A stretch of 64,000 bases of DNA from NCBI RefSeq assembly GCF_000011365.1, contig NC_004463.1:1054001-1118000 (forward strand), read 5' to 3'. The notes under the pieces were generated by a model that saw only the letters and a program-made list of their open reading frames with translations, made no database searches and was not told the origin of the DNA. This document shows, piece after piece, positions 27,980 through 37,700 of this stretch. The translations under genes were made by a program, and so were the position numbers. This DNA comes from Bradyrhizobium diazoefficiens USDA 110. GTDB lineage: Bacteria; Pseudomonadota; Alphaproteobacteria; Rhizobiales; Xanthobacteraceae. Position 1 is the stretch's first letter. Each line of letters begins with the position of its first letter.

Positions 27980-28780
27980 ATGGAAGATAACGGTCGCGAA
28001 TCCGACCATCTGATGCTGATCACGCCGGAACGGGTGTTTTATGCCGGCCTGCTCGGCCGCCCACGCAAGCGGACCCCCGGCTGCTGCCATGTCTATGTGG
28101 CGGTCAAGGGCAACCTGCACCTGACGATCGACGATGTCCTCGCCACCGCCGAGCTGTTCGTCACCCTGCCGAACCAGCGGCATTCCATTGCCGGCGACTA
28201 CCGCACTGCAATCAGCGTGACGCTCGAGCCCGAAAGCATGCCGGATGGCGTGATCGAGGCTTTGGCCGAGCGGCTGACCGGACCGGACCGGGCCGTCTAT
28301 GCCCGCAAGATCCTCGCCGCCTACGCGCTGCTGCGCCAGCGCCGCTACGGCGACATCACCACCGCCGAATTCGACGAGATGTGCTTCGGCGAGGCGCTGC
28401 CGCGCCGCGTGCTCGACCCGCGGGTGATGCGCGCGGTCGCGCGCATCGGGCGCTTCTCCGGCGAGCCGGTGACGGCGGATACTTGCGCGGCAGAAGCAGG
28501 TCTTTCCGCCTCGCGCTTCCTGCATCTGTTCAAGGAGGAGACCGGCATCTCGTTCCGCTCCTTCCGCGCCTGGAAGCGCGCGCGGCACTTGCTGCATTTC
28601 GCCAACCAGGACCTCAACCTCGCCCATCTCGCGCAGGACATCGGTTATCCCGATAGCACGCATTTCAGCCACTCGATCCGCCGCTTCTACGGCTTGAAGC
28701 CGCGCGCGATCTTCGTCGGCTCGCGCGATCTTGCGATCTATCGCAGCACCGAGACGGTGAGGCTCGCGGAAGCGAGCTAG
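27980..28780 (+). CDS. AraC-family transcriptional regulator
   Basis: This 266-residue protein has a C-terminal AraC/XylS DNA-binding domain (about residues 165-255) with two helix-turn-helix units (CAAEAGLSASRFLHLFKEE and LAQDIGYPDSTHFSHSIRR). The N-terminal 150 residues look like a cupin-type ligand domain (TPGCCHVYVAVKGNLHLTID). It lies between the dehydrogenase/GST genes and the BKACE/carboxylase genes, so it could be the local activator of the acid degradation genes. GGAGG stands 9 bases before the ATG. Confidence 0.85.
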   Translation: MEDNGRESDHLMLITPERVFYAGLLGRPRKRTPGCCHVYVAVKGNLHLTIDDVLATAELFVTLPNQRHSIAGDYRTAISVTLEPESMPDGVIEALAERLTGPDRAVYARKILAAYALLRQRRYGDITTAEFDEMCFGEALPRRVLDPRVMRAVARIGRFSGEPVTADTCAAEAGLSASRFLHLFKEETGISFRSFRAWKRARHLLHFANQDLNLAHLAQDIGYPDSTHFSHSIRRFYGLKPRAIFVGSRDLAIYRSTETVRLAEAS

Positions 28781-28790
28781 GCTCGCTCTC

Positions 28791-28881
28791 GTAGGGTGGG
28801 CAAAGCGAAAGCGTGCCCACCATTTTCACCGAATACCAAGACGTGGTGGGCACGGCGCAAGAGCGCCTTTGCCCACCCTAC
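28791..28881. repeat. Family C palindromic repeat, complete copy
   Basis: GTAGGGTGGGCAAAG at the left and its exact complement CTTTGCCCACCCTAC at the right flank two smaller hairpins (AGCGAAAGCGTGCCCACC and GGTGGGCACGGCGCAAGAGCGCC). It lies between the AraC gene and the BKACE gene. Confidence 0.85.
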
Positions 28882-28999
28882 GCACCTACAACTCGCTATT
28901 TTCCAGCTTCTCCGCGCAAGAAGCCGCATGCCGCGCGTCACATGATCGCAAGCGTTGAATTCTCAACGTGCGAGACATCCAAGTCATGAGCGTCAAGGC

Positions 29000-29866
29000 A
29001 TGAGCGACAAGGCCGTCATCACCTGCGCGCTGAATGGCGTGCTCACCGACCCCAAGCAGCACAACGTGCCGGTGACGCCGGAGCAGATGGCGCGCGAGGC
29101 CAGGGCTGCGTTCGATGCCGGCGCCAGCATCATGCACATCCATCTGCGTCAGCAGGCGCCGAACAAGGGGCACCTGCCGTCCTGGGAGGTCGGCGTCAGC
29201 AAGGAGATCCAGCAGGCGATCCGCGAAGCCTGCCCGGGCGTGATCATCAACCACACCTCGGGCGTGTCGGGGCCGAACTATAGCGGCGCGCTCGACTGCA
29301 TCCGTGAGACGAAACCGGAGATCGCCGCCTGCAACGCCGGCTCGCTGAACTATTTGAAAGTGAAGGCCGACAACACCTGGGCCTGGCCGCCGATGATGTT
29401 CGACAACGCCGTCGAGAAGGTGAAGGACTATCTCGACGTCATGAACGCGGTCGGCACCATCCCCGAGTTCGAATGCTTCGATGTCGGCATCGTCCGCTGC
29501 GTCGGCATGTACACCCAGGTCGGCATGTACAAGGGCCCGCTCGAATATAACTTCGTGATGGGCGTCGCCTCCGGCATGCCGTCGGATCCCGACCTGTTGC
29601 CGATCCTGATCAAGCTGAAGCGTCCGGAGGCGCATTGGCAGGTCACGGCGATCGGCCGCGAGGAGATCTGGCCGCTGCACCAGCGCTGCGCCGAGCTCGG
29701 CGGTCACCTGCGCACCGGCCTCGAAGACACCTTCTATCTCGCCGACGGCACGAAGGTGACGTCGAACGGCCAGCTCATCGAAGCCGTCGCCGCCTGTGCC
29801 CGCCGCGCCGGCCGCGAGATCGCAAGCCCCGCCGAGGCGCGGAAGATCTTTGGGACGAATCGGTAA
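29000..29866 (+). CDS. BKACE-family beta-keto acid cleavage enzyme
   Basis: This 288-residue protein belongs to the 3-keto-5-aminohexanoate cleavage enzyme family. These zinc enzymes combine a beta-keto acid with acetyl-CoA to give acetoacetate and a new acyl-CoA. H46 and H48 (IMHIHLR) are the expected zinc ligands, and FECFDVGIVRCVG holds the conserved acidic region. The ATG at 29000 (MSDKAVITCALNG) is chosen because upstream ATG codons lack family sequence. It precedes the acyl-CoA carboxylase genes by 120 bases. The beta-keto acid is unknown; the pairing with a carboxylase and dehydrogenases marks a degradation pathway. Confidence 0.88.
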   Translation: MSDKAVITCALNGVLTDPKQHNVPVTPEQMAREARAAFDAGASIMHIHLRQQAPNKGHLPSWEVGVSKEIQQAIREACPGVIINHTSGVSGPNYSGALDCIRETKPEIAACNAGSLNYLKVKADNTWAWPPMMFDNAVEKVKDYLDVMNAVGTIPEFECFDVGIVRCVGMYTQVGMYKGPLEYNFVMGVASGMPSDPDLLPILIKLKRPEAHWQVTAIGREEIWPLHQRCAELGGHLRTGLEDTFYLADGTKVTSNGQLIEAVAACARRAGREIASPAEARKIFGTNR

Positions 29867-29876
29867 GCCACACTCC

Positions 29877-29972
29877 GTCATTCCGGGATGGCCCGAAGGG
29901 CCAGGCCCGGAATCCATAACCACGATCGGGAATATGGATTCCGGGCTCGCGCTACGCGCGCCCCGGAATGAC
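29877..29972. repeat. Family B palindromic repeat
   Basis: GTCATTCCGGGATG and GCGCCCCGGAATGAC are the outer arms, with AGGCCCGGAATCCATA / TATGGATTCCGGGCT as a long inner pair. It ends 14 bases before the carboxylase beta gene and might fold around its leader. Confidence 0.85.
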
Positions 29973-29986
29973 GGGAAGGAGCATTA

Positions 29987-31603
29987 ATGTCCATTCTCGA
30001 AAACACCATTTCCCCCGGCAGCGCGGCCTACCACGCCAACCGCGACGGCATGCTGGGTTTGATCGACCGCATGCGCGCGCTGGAAGAGCGCACGCGTGCC
30101 GCATCGGCCGCGGCAAAGGACCGCTTTCACAAGCGCGGCCAGCTGCTGCCGCGCGAGCGCGTCGCGCTGGTGCTCGATCCCGGCGCGCCCTTCATCGAGC
30201 TGTCGACGCTCGCCGGCTACATGTTCGACGTGCCCGATCCGAACAAGAGCGTGCCGGGCGGCGGCGTCATCGCCGGCATCGGCTTCGTCTCGGGCATCCG
30301 CTGCATGGTCAGCGCCAGCGATTCCGGCATCGACGCCGGCGCGCTGCAGCCGTTCGGCCTCGACAAGACGCTGCGGGTGCAGGAGCTCGCGCTGGAGAAC
30401 AAGCTGCCCTACGTGCAGCTGGTCGAAAGCGCCGGCGCCAATCTGCTGCGCTACCGCGTCGAGGATTTTGTTCGCGGCGGCAACATCTTTCGCAACCTGG
30501 CGCGGCTCTCGGCGGCGGGTCTCCCGGTCGTCACGGTGACGCACGGCTCGTCCACCGCGGGCGGCGCCTACCAGACCGGCCTGTCCGACTACATCGTCAT
30601 GGTGCGCGGCCGCACCCGTGCCTTCCTCGCAGGGCCGCCGCTGCTGAAAGCCGCAACCGGTGAGATCGCGACCGAGGAAGAGCTTGGCGGCGCCGAGATG
30701 CACACCCAGGTCTCCGGCCTCGGCGACTATCTCGCCGAGGACGATCGCGACGCGCTGCGCATCGCGCGCGAGATCATGGCGGCCCTGGAGTGGGAGCGGC
30801 CGGACAGGGCGGCTGCCCAATTCAAGCCGCCGCGCTACGACCAGGACGAGCTGCTCGGCATCATGCCGATGGACCACAAGCGCCCCGTGGACATGAAGCA
30901 GGTGATTGCCCGCATCATCGATGATTCCGACTTCACCGAGATGGCGCCGAATTACGGCCCGGCAACCGTCTGCGGCCATGCCCGCATCGAGGGCCAGGCG
31001 ATCGGCATCATCACCAACAACGGCCCGCTCGATCCTGCCGGCGCCAACAAGGCAACGCATTTCATCCAGGCTTGCTGTCAGACCCGCACGCCGATCCTCT
31101 ATCTGAACAACACCACCGGCTACATGGTCGGCAAGGCCTATGAGGAAGCCGGCATGATCAAGCACGGCTCCAAGATGATCCAGGCGGTGACGTCGGCGAC
31201 GGTGCCGCAGATCACCATCTATTGCGGCGCCTCGTTCGGCGCCGGCAATTACGGCATGTGCGGGCGCGGCTTCCATCCGCGCTTCTGCTTCTCCTGGCCG
31301 AACGCCAAGACGGCGGTGATGGGCGGCGAGCAGGCCGCCGAGACCATGGCCATCGTGACGGAAGCCGCCGCCGCGCGGCGCGGCAAGCCGATCGAGAAGG
31401 ACAAGCTCGATGCGATGAAGGCGCAGATCGTCGGCGTGTTCGATGGTCAGATGGACGTGTTCTCGACCAGCGCGCGCGTGCTCGACGACGGCGTGATCGA
31501 TCCGCGCGACACCCGGGCGGTCCTCTCCGAAGTGCTCGCGATCTGCCGCGAAGGCGACGCACGCAGGCCCCAGCGCATGCAGTTTTCGGTGGCCCGGCCA
31601 TGA
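29987..31603 (+). CDS. Acyl-CoA carboxylase, carboxyltransferase (beta) subunit
   Basis: This 538-residue protein transfers carboxyl from biotin to an acyl-CoA. Both crotonase-like halves are present. The N-terminal half has AKDRFHKRGQLLPRERV and VTVTHGSSTAGGAYQTG, and the C-terminal half has YLNNTTGYMVGKAYEEAGMIK and the GASFGAGNYGMCGR oxyanion segment. Together these resemble methylcrotonyl-, geranyl- and propionyl-CoA carboxylases. Methylcrotonyl- or geranyl-type is most likely from the GKAYEEAG sequence, so the substrate may be a branched enoyl-CoA. Its TGA overlaps the ATG of the alpha subunit gene. Confidence 0.9.
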   Translation: MSILENTISPGSAAYHANRDGMLGLIDRMRALEERTRAASAAAKDRFHKRGQLLPRERVALVLDPGAPFIELSTLAGYMFDVPDPNKSVPGGGVIAGIGFVSGIRCMVSASDSGIDAGALQPFGLDKTLRVQELALENKLPYVQLVESAGANLLRYRVEDFVRGGNIFRNLARLSAAGLPVVTVTHGSSTAGGAYQTGLSDYIVMVRGRTRAFLAGPPLLKAATGEIATEEELGGAEMHTQVSGLGDYLAEDDRDALRIAREIMAALEWERPDRAAAQFKPPRYDQDELLGIMPMDHKRPVDMKQVIARIIDDSDFTEMAPNYGPATVCGHARIEGQAIGIITNNGPLDPAGANKATHFIQACCQTRTPILYLNNTTGYMVGKAYEEAGMIKHGSKMIQAVTSATVPQITIYCGASFGAGNYGMCGRGFHPRFCFSWPNAKTAVMGGEQAAETMAIVTEAAAARRGKPIEKDKLDAMKAQIVGVFDGQMDVFSTSARVLDDGVIDPRDTRAVLSEVLAICREGDARRPQRMQFSVARP

Positions 31604-33576
31604 GGAACGGATCAGTGCAGCACCGGCCGTTCTTCAAGGTCCTGATCGCCAACCGCGGCGAGATCGCGTTGCGGGTGATGCGCAGCGCGCGCAAGCTTGG
31701 CCTCGGCGTCGTCGCGGTCTATTCCGACGCGGATCGCGATGCGCTCCATGTGCGGCAGGCCGATCAGGCCGTGCGCATCGGCGAGGCGCTGCCGGCGCAA
31801 TCCTATCTCAACATCCCCGCGATCATTGCCGCGGCGAAAGCCAGCGGCGCGGATGCCGTCCATCCCGGCTACGGTTTCCTCGCCGAGAACGAGGACTTTG
31901 CGCAGGCCTGCAAGGACGCCGGTCTCGTCTTCATCGGCCCATCGCCCCAGGCGATCGAGGCGATGGGCAACAAGGCCGGCGCCAAGGAGATCATGCGGAA
32001 GGCCGGTGTGCCCTGCGTGCCCGGCTATCAGGGCCTTGAGCAAGGCGACGAGGTCATGCTCGCGGAGGCCAGGAAGATCGGTTTTCCCGTGATGATCAAG
32101 GCGGTGGCCGGCGGTGGTGGCCGCGGCATGCGGCTCGTGACCGATGCTGCATCCTTCCCCGACGCGCTGCGCAGCGCGCGGTCGGAGGCGAAAGCCGCGT
32201 TCGGCGATGCCACGGTCATTCTCGAACGCGCGATCCAGAATCCACGCCATATCGAAATCCAGGTGTTCGGCGACAACCACGGCAACGCCATTCATCTCGG
32301 CGAGCGTGACTGCTCCGTGCAGCGGCGGCACCAGAAGCTGATCGAGGAAGCGCCGTCGCCGGCCGTCACGCCGGAGCTGCGTGCGAGAATGGGCGAGGTC
32401 GCCGTCGCCGCGGTGAAGGCGCTGCGTTACGAGGGCGCCGGCACGCTGGAATTCCTGCTCGATGCGAGCGGGGAGTTCTACTTCATGGAGATGAACACCC
32501 GTCTCCAGGTCGAGCATCCCGTGACCGAGGCGATCACGGGGCTAGATCTCGTCGAGCTGCAGCTGCGCGTCGCGCGCGGCGAGCAATTACCGGTGAGGCA
32601 GCAGGACATCCGCTTCGCAGGTCACGCCATCGAGGTGCGGCTCTGCTCGGAAGATGCCGCGCAGGATTTCATGCCGCAGTCCGGCAGCATGGCGCGCTGG
32701 CAGGTGCCGGATGGCATCCGCGTCGAGCACGCGCTGCAATCAGGCTCGGAGATCCCGCCGTTCTACGATTCCATGATCGCCAAGGTGATTAGCCACGGCG
32801 CGACACGCGAGGAGGCGAGGGGACGGCTGATCGTCGGCCTGGAGCAGCTCACCGCCTTCGGCGTGACCACCAACCAGGCCTTCCTGATGTCCTGCCTGCG
32901 TCATCCCGGCTTTGCCAGGGGCGAGGCGACGACGGCGTTCATCGGCGCGCATCGCGACGAGCTGCTGGCTCCCCCGGCGGACGCGGCGTTCGGCACGGCG
33001 CTGGCAGGCCTGCTGCTCTACGTCACAAATCCGCGCGCGCCGTCATGGCGGGGCGGCCGGAGCCTGTCGGCAACGTTTCCGCTTCCTGCGAAAATCGAGA
33101 TCGCCGGCCAGGCGCGCGAACTCGAAGTTACGCGAGAGCGGGATGGTGGGTACACCGTCGCCACCGACGGCCGGCAGGACAAGTTCGAAATTGATCAGCT
33201 CGATCCTGACGCGATCCGCTTCCGTAACGACGGCATGATGGACAGCGCCAAATTCCTGCGCGATGGCGATCGGCTCTATCTCCAGCATCGCGGCTTTCCG
33301 CTCGCGGTGACCGACTTCACTCTCGCTGCGCCAAAGGCGGCGGCAACCAACGGCGGCGACGGAAAAGTCCGCGCCGCCATGAACGGCCGTGTCGTCGCCG
33401 TCCTGGTCAAGCCGGGCGACCGCGTCGCCGCCGGCCAGCCTGTGCTGACGCTGGAAGCGATGAAAATGGAGCACGTCCACAAGGCCGGCATCGACGGCGT
33501 GGTCGCCGCGATCGACGTCACCGAGGGTGAGCAGGTGACCACGGGCAGGATCGTCGCGGAGATCGGAGCGGGGTAG
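31600..33576 (+). CDS. Acyl-CoA carboxylase, biotin carboxylase/biotin carrier (alpha) subunit
   Basis: This 658-residue protein carboxylates biotin with bicarbonate and ATP and carries the biotin arm. The biotin carboxylase domain occupies the first 450 residues (LIANRGEIALRVM, KAVAGGGGRGM, MNTRLQVEHPVTE). A linker region follows, and the biotinyl domain sits at the C-terminus with the biotin lysine K622 in EAMKMEH. The start ATG 31600 overlaps the beta gene by four bases (ATGA), fixing a two-gene unit. This arrangement is that of methylcrotonyl- or geranyl-CoA-type carboxylases. The substrate is not certain. Confidence 0.93.
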   Translation: MRNGSVQHRPFFKVLIANRGEIALRVMRSARKLGLGVVAVYSDADRDALHVRQADQAVRIGEALPAQSYLNIPAIIAAAKASGADAVHPGYGFLAENEDFAQACKDAGLVFIGPSPQAIEAMGNKAGAKEIMRKAGVPCVPGYQGLEQGDEVMLAEARKIGFPVMIKAVAGGGGRGMRLVTDAASFPDALRSARSEAKAAFGDATVILERAIQNPRHIEIQVFGDNHGNAIHLGERDCSVQRRHQKLIEEAPSPAVTPELRARMGEVAVAAVKALRYEGAGTLEFLLDASGEFYFMEMNTRLQVEHPVTEAITGLDLVELQLRVARGEQLPVRQQDIRFAGHAIEVRLCSEDAAQDFMPQSGSMARWQVPDGIRVEHALQSGSEIPPFYDSMIAKVISHGATREEARGRLIVGLEQLTAFGVTTNQAFLMSCLRHPGFARGEATTAFIGAHRDELLAPPADAAFGTALAGLLLYVTNPRAPSWRGGRSLSATFPLPAKIEIAGQARELEVTRERDGGYTVATDGRQDKFEIDQLDPDAIRFRNDGMMDSAKFLRDGDRLYLQHRGFPLAVTDFTLAAPKAAATNGGDGKVRAAMNGRVVAVLVKPGDRVAAGQPVLTLEAMKMEHVHKAGIDGVVAAIDVTEGEQVTTGRIVAEIGAG

Positions 33577-33590
33577 CGCGGCAAATTCGA

Positions 33591-33660
33591 TTGCGAGCGC
33601 AGCGAAGCAATCCAGAATCTTTCCGCGGCGGCAGTCTGGATTGCTTCGCTGCGCTCGCAA
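33591..33660. repeat. Family E palindromic repeat: 26-bp perfect inverted repeat
   Basis: TTGCGAGCGCAGCGAAGCAA plus TCCAGA (33591-33616) is exactly complementary to 33635-33660, with an 18-base loop. It starts 15 bases after the carboxylase alpha stop, so it may double as an mRNA 3' stabiliser. Confidence 0.9.
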
Positions 33661-33779
33661 TGACGACGGAGATGCTGCCCCGAACTCAACTCGCTGCGGG
33701 TTGCTGGCTTCCGTCTCGTATGGAATCATAAATAATTTCAAAGAGATGTTAGAAATTTGCATCGATAGCGCGATTCGCC

Positions 33780-33825
33780 TTGAACAATGTTCATTAGTGG
33801 ATTACCAATGCTGAACATTGTTCAA
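33780..33825. promoter_or_regulatory. Double palindromic operator upstream of the ceramidase-like gene
   Basis: TTGAACAATGTTCA (33780-33793) and TGAACATTGTTCAA (33812-33825) are perfect reverse complements separated by 18 bases. Each half also contains its own palindrome TGAAC-N3-GTTCA, with centres about 31 bases (three helical turns) apart. This is the pattern of two dimer sites for a TetR- or similar repressor. The second site ends 13 bases before ATG 33839, and the surrounding 60 bases are unusually AT-rich for this window. The regulator is not encoded nearby. Confidence 0.7.
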
Positions 33826-33838
33826 ATACGGAGCTCCC

Positions 33839-34651
33839 ATGTTGTGCGCACATGACCACGCTCAAAAGCCCAATGTCACGTTCCCCTCAACGCCCCGTCG
33901 GTTCGCCGCACCTACAGTTCGCGAAAAATACCTGATCGGCGCGCTCTTCGTTCTGGCCCTGGCGGCGCTGCTGGCGCCGACCCTGCCCCCCGGCGCGTGG
34001 CACATCCCGCATTTCGTCGACGCCCGCTCCTGGCTCGGCGTGCCCAACGCCGGCGACGTACTGAGCAATCTCGCCTTTCTCGCGATGGGCGTCTGGGGCT
34101 CGGAGCGGCTGCGCGCCCGTCATGATGCACCCGTGGGAGCAAGCTGGTTTTTTGTGGGACTGATCCTCACTTGCTTAGGCTCGGGCTTCTATCATCTGGA
34201 CCCCGACATGCCGCAACGGCTCGTGGCCGATCGTCTCGGCATGGCGGTGGCGTTCGCAGGATTCCTGGGCATCGCGGCCAGCGAGCGCATCAGCGTGCGC
34301 GCGGGCGAGGCGGTGCTGGTGCTGATGATGGTTGCGGGCCTGCTCGCGGCCTGGGTGGCACGCGACAACCTCACGCCATGGGTGGTCGTGCAGTTCGGCG
34401 GCATGGCGTTGGCCGTGGGACTGGCCCTGACACGGCCCCGGCCTGGTGCGCTTGGCGTGCCGCTCGGCGGCGTGATTTTCTTTTATGTGCTGGCCAAGCT
34501 CTTCGAGCTCGGCGACGAGGCCGTTTTCGAAGCGACAGGGCATATCGTCTCGGGCCACACACTCAAGCACCTGGCTGCTGCGCTGGCGGCTTGGCCGGTG
34601 ATCCGGGCGTTGGCGCCTGCTGCTATTGGCCCCGCCCAGTCCCGTCATTGA
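33839..34651 (+). CDS. Ceramidase-like (CREST superfamily) membrane protein
   Basis: This 270-residue protein has about seven membrane helices. It has the residue pattern of alkaline ceramidase-like CREST hydrolases: S115 and H119 ([10 protein letters not shown]), D131 (VADRLGMA), and H240xxxH244 (GHTLKHLAA), with [11 protein letters not shown] in an earlier helix. Family members use a zinc site formed by three histidines, an aspartate and a serine to hydrolyse amide bonds in lipids. Here the function is unproved. ATG 33839 has GGAG upstream; a TTG at 33818 inside the operator is rejected. Its 3' end overlaps that of the convergent dppF-like gene by 29 bases. The double operator directly upstream suggests repression by an unlinked regulator. 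Confidence 0.7.
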   Translation: MLCAHDHAQKPNVTFPSTPRRFAAPTVREKYLIGALFVLALAALLAPTLPPGAWHIPHFVDARSWLGVPNAGDVLSNLAFLAMGVWGSERLRARHDAPVGASWFFVGLILTCLGSGFYHLDPDMPQRLVADRLGMAVAFAGFLGIAASERISVRAGEAVLVLMMVAGLLAAWVARDNLTPWVVVQFGGMALAVGLALTRPRPGALGVPLGGVIFFYVLAKLFELGDEAVFEATGHIVSGHTLKHLAAALAAWPVIRALAPAAIGPAQSRH

Positions 34652-35609
34652 GCAAACACGCCACCTGGTGCCCGTCGCCCGCATCTAACAGCGCCGGCCG
34701 CTCCGTCCTGCACCGGTCCATCGCGAACCGGCAGCGCGTGTGAAACGCGCAGCCGGATGGCGGATTGACCGGGCTCGGCACGTCGCCGTCGACCAGCGGC
34801 GCGAGCTTCCTCGCGAGCGGGTTGGCGATCGGCACCGAGGCGAGCAGGGCCTGCGTGTAGGGATGGCGCGGGTTCCTGAACAGCTCGTCCTTGGCGGCGA
34901 TCTCGACGATGCGGCCGAGATACATCACCGCGACGCGGTGGCTGATATGGGCGACCACGGCGAGGTCGTGCGCGATGAAGAGATAGGAGAAGCCGTGCTG
35001 GCGTTGCAGGTCGATCAGCAGATTGATCACCTGCGCCTGGATCGAGACGTCGAGCGCGGAGACCGGCTCGTCGCAGACGATCAGGCGCGGCCCCAGCGCG
35101 AGCGCCCGTGCGATGCAGATGCGCTGGCGCTGGCCGCCGGAGAATTGATGCGGAAAGTTGCGCATCTGGTCGGGCCGCAGGCCGACCTGCTCGAACAGCT
35201 TTGCAGTCCGCGCTTCCAGCTCCTTGCCGCTCGCGAGCCCGTGCACGGCCAGCGGCTCTCCGACAATGTCGCCCGCGGTCATGCGCGGATTGAGCGAGGC
35301 AAAGGGGTCCTGGAACACGATCTGCATCGAGCGACGGTGCGGGCGCAGCGCCGCCTTGGAAAGATGCGTGATGTCCTCGCCCTCGAGACGGATCTGGCCC
35401 GAGGTCGGTTCGACCAGCCGCAGCACGCTGCGCGCCACCGTCGACTTGCCGCAGCCGGACTCGCCGACCAGCCCCAATGTTTCGCCGACACCAACCGTGA
35501 ACGAGACGCCGTCCACCGCGTGCACGGTGCCGACCTGCCGGCGCAACACGCCGGCGCGCACCGGGTAGTGCTTCCTAAGGTCGGTGACCTCGAGCAGCGC
35601 TTCGGTCAT
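34623..35609 (-). CDS. dppF: Dipeptide/oligopeptide ABC transporter ATPase (DppF-type)
   Basis: This 328-residue ATPase is one of two for a peptide-type importer. It has Walker [10 protein letters not shown], the signature [17 protein letters not shown], Walker [15 protein letters not shown], and the C-terminal oligopeptide-transporter cysteine region ([16 protein letters not shown]). It starts at ATG 35609 with GGAGG upstream and overlaps the dppD-like gene by four bases. It is the last gene of the operon, and its 3' end overlaps the convergent ceramidase-like gene. Confidence 0.92.
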   Translation of the reverse strand: MTEALLEVTDLRKHYPVRAGVLRRQVGTVHAVDGVSFTVGVGETLGLVGESGCGKSTVARSVLRLVEPTSGQIRLEGEDITHLSKAALRPHRRSMQIVFQDPFASLNPRMTAGDIVGEPLAVHGLASGKELEARTAKLFEQVGLRPDQMRNFPHQFSGGQRQRICIARALALGPRLIVCDEPVSALDVSIQAQVINLLIDLQRQHGFSYLFIAHDLAVVAHISHRVAVMYLGRIVEIAAKDELFRNPRHPYTQALLASVPIANPLARKLAPLVDGDVPSPVNPPSGCAFHTRCRFAMDRCRTERPALLDAGDGHQVACLLNDGTGRGQ

Positions 35610-36610
35610 GCGACCTCCGCGACGTCAGCCGCGCGCCAGCAGGCGGCGAGATGGCCGCCGCCCCAATCCTGCAATGGCGGGTACTCCTCGCAGCGCTTGA
35701 TCGCGAGCTTGCAGCGCGGCGCGAAGGCGCAGCCCTGTGGCAGCCGCACCAGCGATGGCACGGTGCCGGGAATTTCGTTGAGCCGCGCCTGCGTCGCGGC
35801 GCCGGACGCCGGCACCGACGGAATCGAGGCCATCAGCCCGCGCGTATAAGGGTGCTTGGGATCGGCGAACAGCGCCTCGACGCTGGCTTCCTCGACCTTC
35901 CTGCCCGCATACATCACGATCACGCGCTGCGCGGTCTGCGCGACGACGCCGAGATCATGCGTGATGAGAACGAGCCCGGTGCCGAGCTCCTTCTGGAGGT
36001 CGAGGATCAGCGCCAGGATCTGCGCCTGGATGGTGACATCCAGCGCAGTGGTCGGCTCGTCCGCGATCAGCAGCGCCGGCCGGCAGGCCAGCGCCATCGC
36101 GATCATCGCGCGCTGACGCATGCCGCCCGACAACTGGTGCGGATATTCCCGCGCGCGCCGTGCCGGCTCTGGAATCCGTACCAGCCGCAGCATCTCGACT
36201 GCGATGTTCCGGGCTTCTTTGGCCGACATCACCCGGTGCAGCCGCACGGCCTCGACGATCTGGTCGCCGATCCGCATGACGGGATTGAGCGACGTCATCG
36301 GCTCCTGGAAGATCATGGAGATGCGGTTGCCCCTAACGGCGCGCATCTCCGCCTCGTCCAGCGTCAACAAATCGGTGCCTTCGAGCGAGACCGACCCGCC
36401 GACGATGCGGCCGGGCGGATCGGGCACCAGCCGCATCAGCGACAGCGCGGTAACGCTCTTGCCGCAGCCGGACTCGCCGACGATCGCCAGCGTCTCGCCG
36501 CGCCTGACGGTGAAGGAAACATCATCGACGGCCTTGAAGAGACCGGAGTTCGTGAAGAACACCGTCTTCAGGTTCTTCACTTCGAGCACGAGATCGGATT
36601 TATCAGCCAT
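35606..36610 (-). CDS. dppD: Dipeptide/oligopeptide ABC transporter ATPase (DppD-type)
   Basis: This 334-residue ATPase pairs with the DppF-type protein. It shows Walker [14 protein letters not shown], signature [17 protein letters not shown], Walker [15 protein letters not shown] and the C-terminal [16 protein letters not shown] peptide-transporter motif, which often carries an iron-sulfur or metal site. Start and stop overlap with both neighbours (one base with the upstream dppC-like gene, four bases with the downstream gene), showing tight coupling. Confidence 0.92.
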   Translation of the reverse strand: MADKSDLVLEVKNLKTVFFTNSGLFKAVDDVSFTVRRGETLAIVGESGCGKSVTALSLMRLVPDPPGRIVGGSVSLEGTDLLTLDEAEMRAVRGNRISMIFQEPMTSLNPVMRIGDQIVEAVRLHRVMSAKEARNIAVEMLRLVRIPEPARRAREYPHQLSGGMRQRAMIAMALACRPALLIADEPTTALDVTIQAQILALILDLQKELGTGLVLITHDLGVVAQTAQRVIVMYAGRKVEEASVEALFADPKHPYTRGLMASIPSVPASGAATQARLNEIPGTVPSLVRLPQGCAFAPRCKLAIKRCEEYPPLQDWGGGHLAACWRAADVAEVA

Positions 36611-37503
36611 CAGCCGCGCTGCCGGGGATCGAGGATGTCACGCAGGGCGTCGCCGAACAGGTTGGCGCCGAACACGGCGAGGCTGATCGCGATCCCCGGG
36701 AAGATCACCAGCCACGGCGCGGTGCGGGCATATTCGGCAGCGGATTCCGACAGCATGCGGCCCCAGGACGGATAAGGCTCGGGAATGCCGAGGCCGAGGA
36801 AGGAGAGCGAGGCTTCGGTCAGGATCGTCGAGCCGAGCTGGGCGGTCGCCAGCACGATCAGCGGCGCCAGCGTGTTCGGCAGCACGTGGCGGAGCGCGAT
36901 GCGCACCTCGCTCATGCCGATCGACTTGGCAGCTTCGATAAAGGGTAGCTCGCGCAGCGCCAGCGTGTTGGCGCGGACGACACGCGACACGGTCGGGATC
37001 AGCGGAATGGCAATGGCGATGATGACGTTCGGCAAGGACGGACCGAGTGCGGCGGTCATGATCAACGCCAGGACCAGCAATGGAAGCGCCTGGAGGACGT
37101 CGGAGACACGCTGGAACACCAGATCGACCCAGCCGGAGAGATAACCGGACGTCAGCCCGACGATCACGCCGATCGTGCCGCCGAGCGCGGTCGAGCCGAT
37201 CCCGACCGCCAGCGAGATCCGCGAGCCATGAATGATGCGGCTGAAGACGTCGCGGCCGAAAGAGTCCGTTCCCATCCAGTGCGCCAGGCTCGGGCGGGCC
37301 AGCGCACGGGCGGCGTCGATCGTCAGGGGGTCATAGCGTGCAATGAAATCGGCAAAGATTGCGGTCAGCACGAACGCCGTCATGATGACGAGCCCCGCAG
37401 CGCCGAGCACATGCCGCTGCGCTAGAAACAGCACACGCCGCCAGCCCCCGGTCGCATGCATGCCGGCGCGCCTGAGTTCGAGATCATAGTCGATCGTAGC
37501 CAT
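36610..37503 (-). CDS. dppC: Peptide-type ABC transporter permease (DppC-type)
   Basis: This 297-residue membrane protein has the DppC/OppC pattern: a helix soon after the start ([20 protein letters not shown]), [24 protein letters not shown], and the EAA-type coupling loop ([23 protein letters not shown]). ATG 37503 is chosen: longer starts upstream would lie in the palindromic repeat at 37518-37660 and encode a low-complexity, repeat-derived peptide. About six helices are visible. That repeat separates it from the dppB-like gene upstream in the transcript. Confidence 0.9.
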   Translation of the reverse strand: MATIDYDLELRRAGMHATGGWRRVLFLAQRHVLGAAGLVIMTAFVLTAIFADFIARYDPLTIDAARALARPSLAHWMGTDSFGRDVFSRIIHGSRISLAVGIGSTALGGTIGVIVGLTSGYLSGWVDLVFQRVSDVLQALPLLVLALIMTAALGPSLPNVIIAIAIPLIPTVSRVVRANTLALRELPFIEAAKSIGMSEVRIALRHVLPNTLAPLIVLATAQLGSTILTEASLSFLGLGIPEPYPSWGRMLSESAAEYARTAPWLVIFPGIAISLAVFGANLFGDALRDILDPRQRG

Positions 37504-37517
37504 GTGAGCTCTATCTT

Positions 37518-37660
37518 CCCCCTCTCCCCGCTTGCGGGGAGAGGGTCGGGGTGAGGGGGGCTCTCCAAGGGGGAGGTGAGAATTGGACCCGCGGAGACTC
37601 CCCCTCACCCGAATTTGCGCTTTGCGCAAATTCGACCTCTCCCCGCAAGCGGGGAGAGGT
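37518..37660. repeat. Family D palindromic repeat (CCCCTCTCCCCGC type) inside the dpp operon
   Basis: CCCCTCTCCCCGCTTGCGGG and the complementary CCCGCAAGCGGGGAGAGG close an element of 143 bases. An internal GGGGTGAGGGGGGCTCTCC / GGAGACTCCCCCTCACCC pair makes it a double hairpin. It sits in the gap between the two permease genes and should fold strongly in the operon mRNA. Confidence 0.9.
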
Positions 37661-37700
37661 GAAGGGGAGCGCGCTCGCGGCGTGAGCAATAGTCATCAGA

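Noticed and set aside
33818..33838. TTG start for the ceramidase-like gene
   Set aside because: It would lie inside the operator and lacks a ribosome site; ATG 33839 has GGAG upstream.
37504..37689. 62-residue extension of the DppC-type permease
   Set aside because: It is translated from the family D palindromic repeat and is absent from the family pattern.
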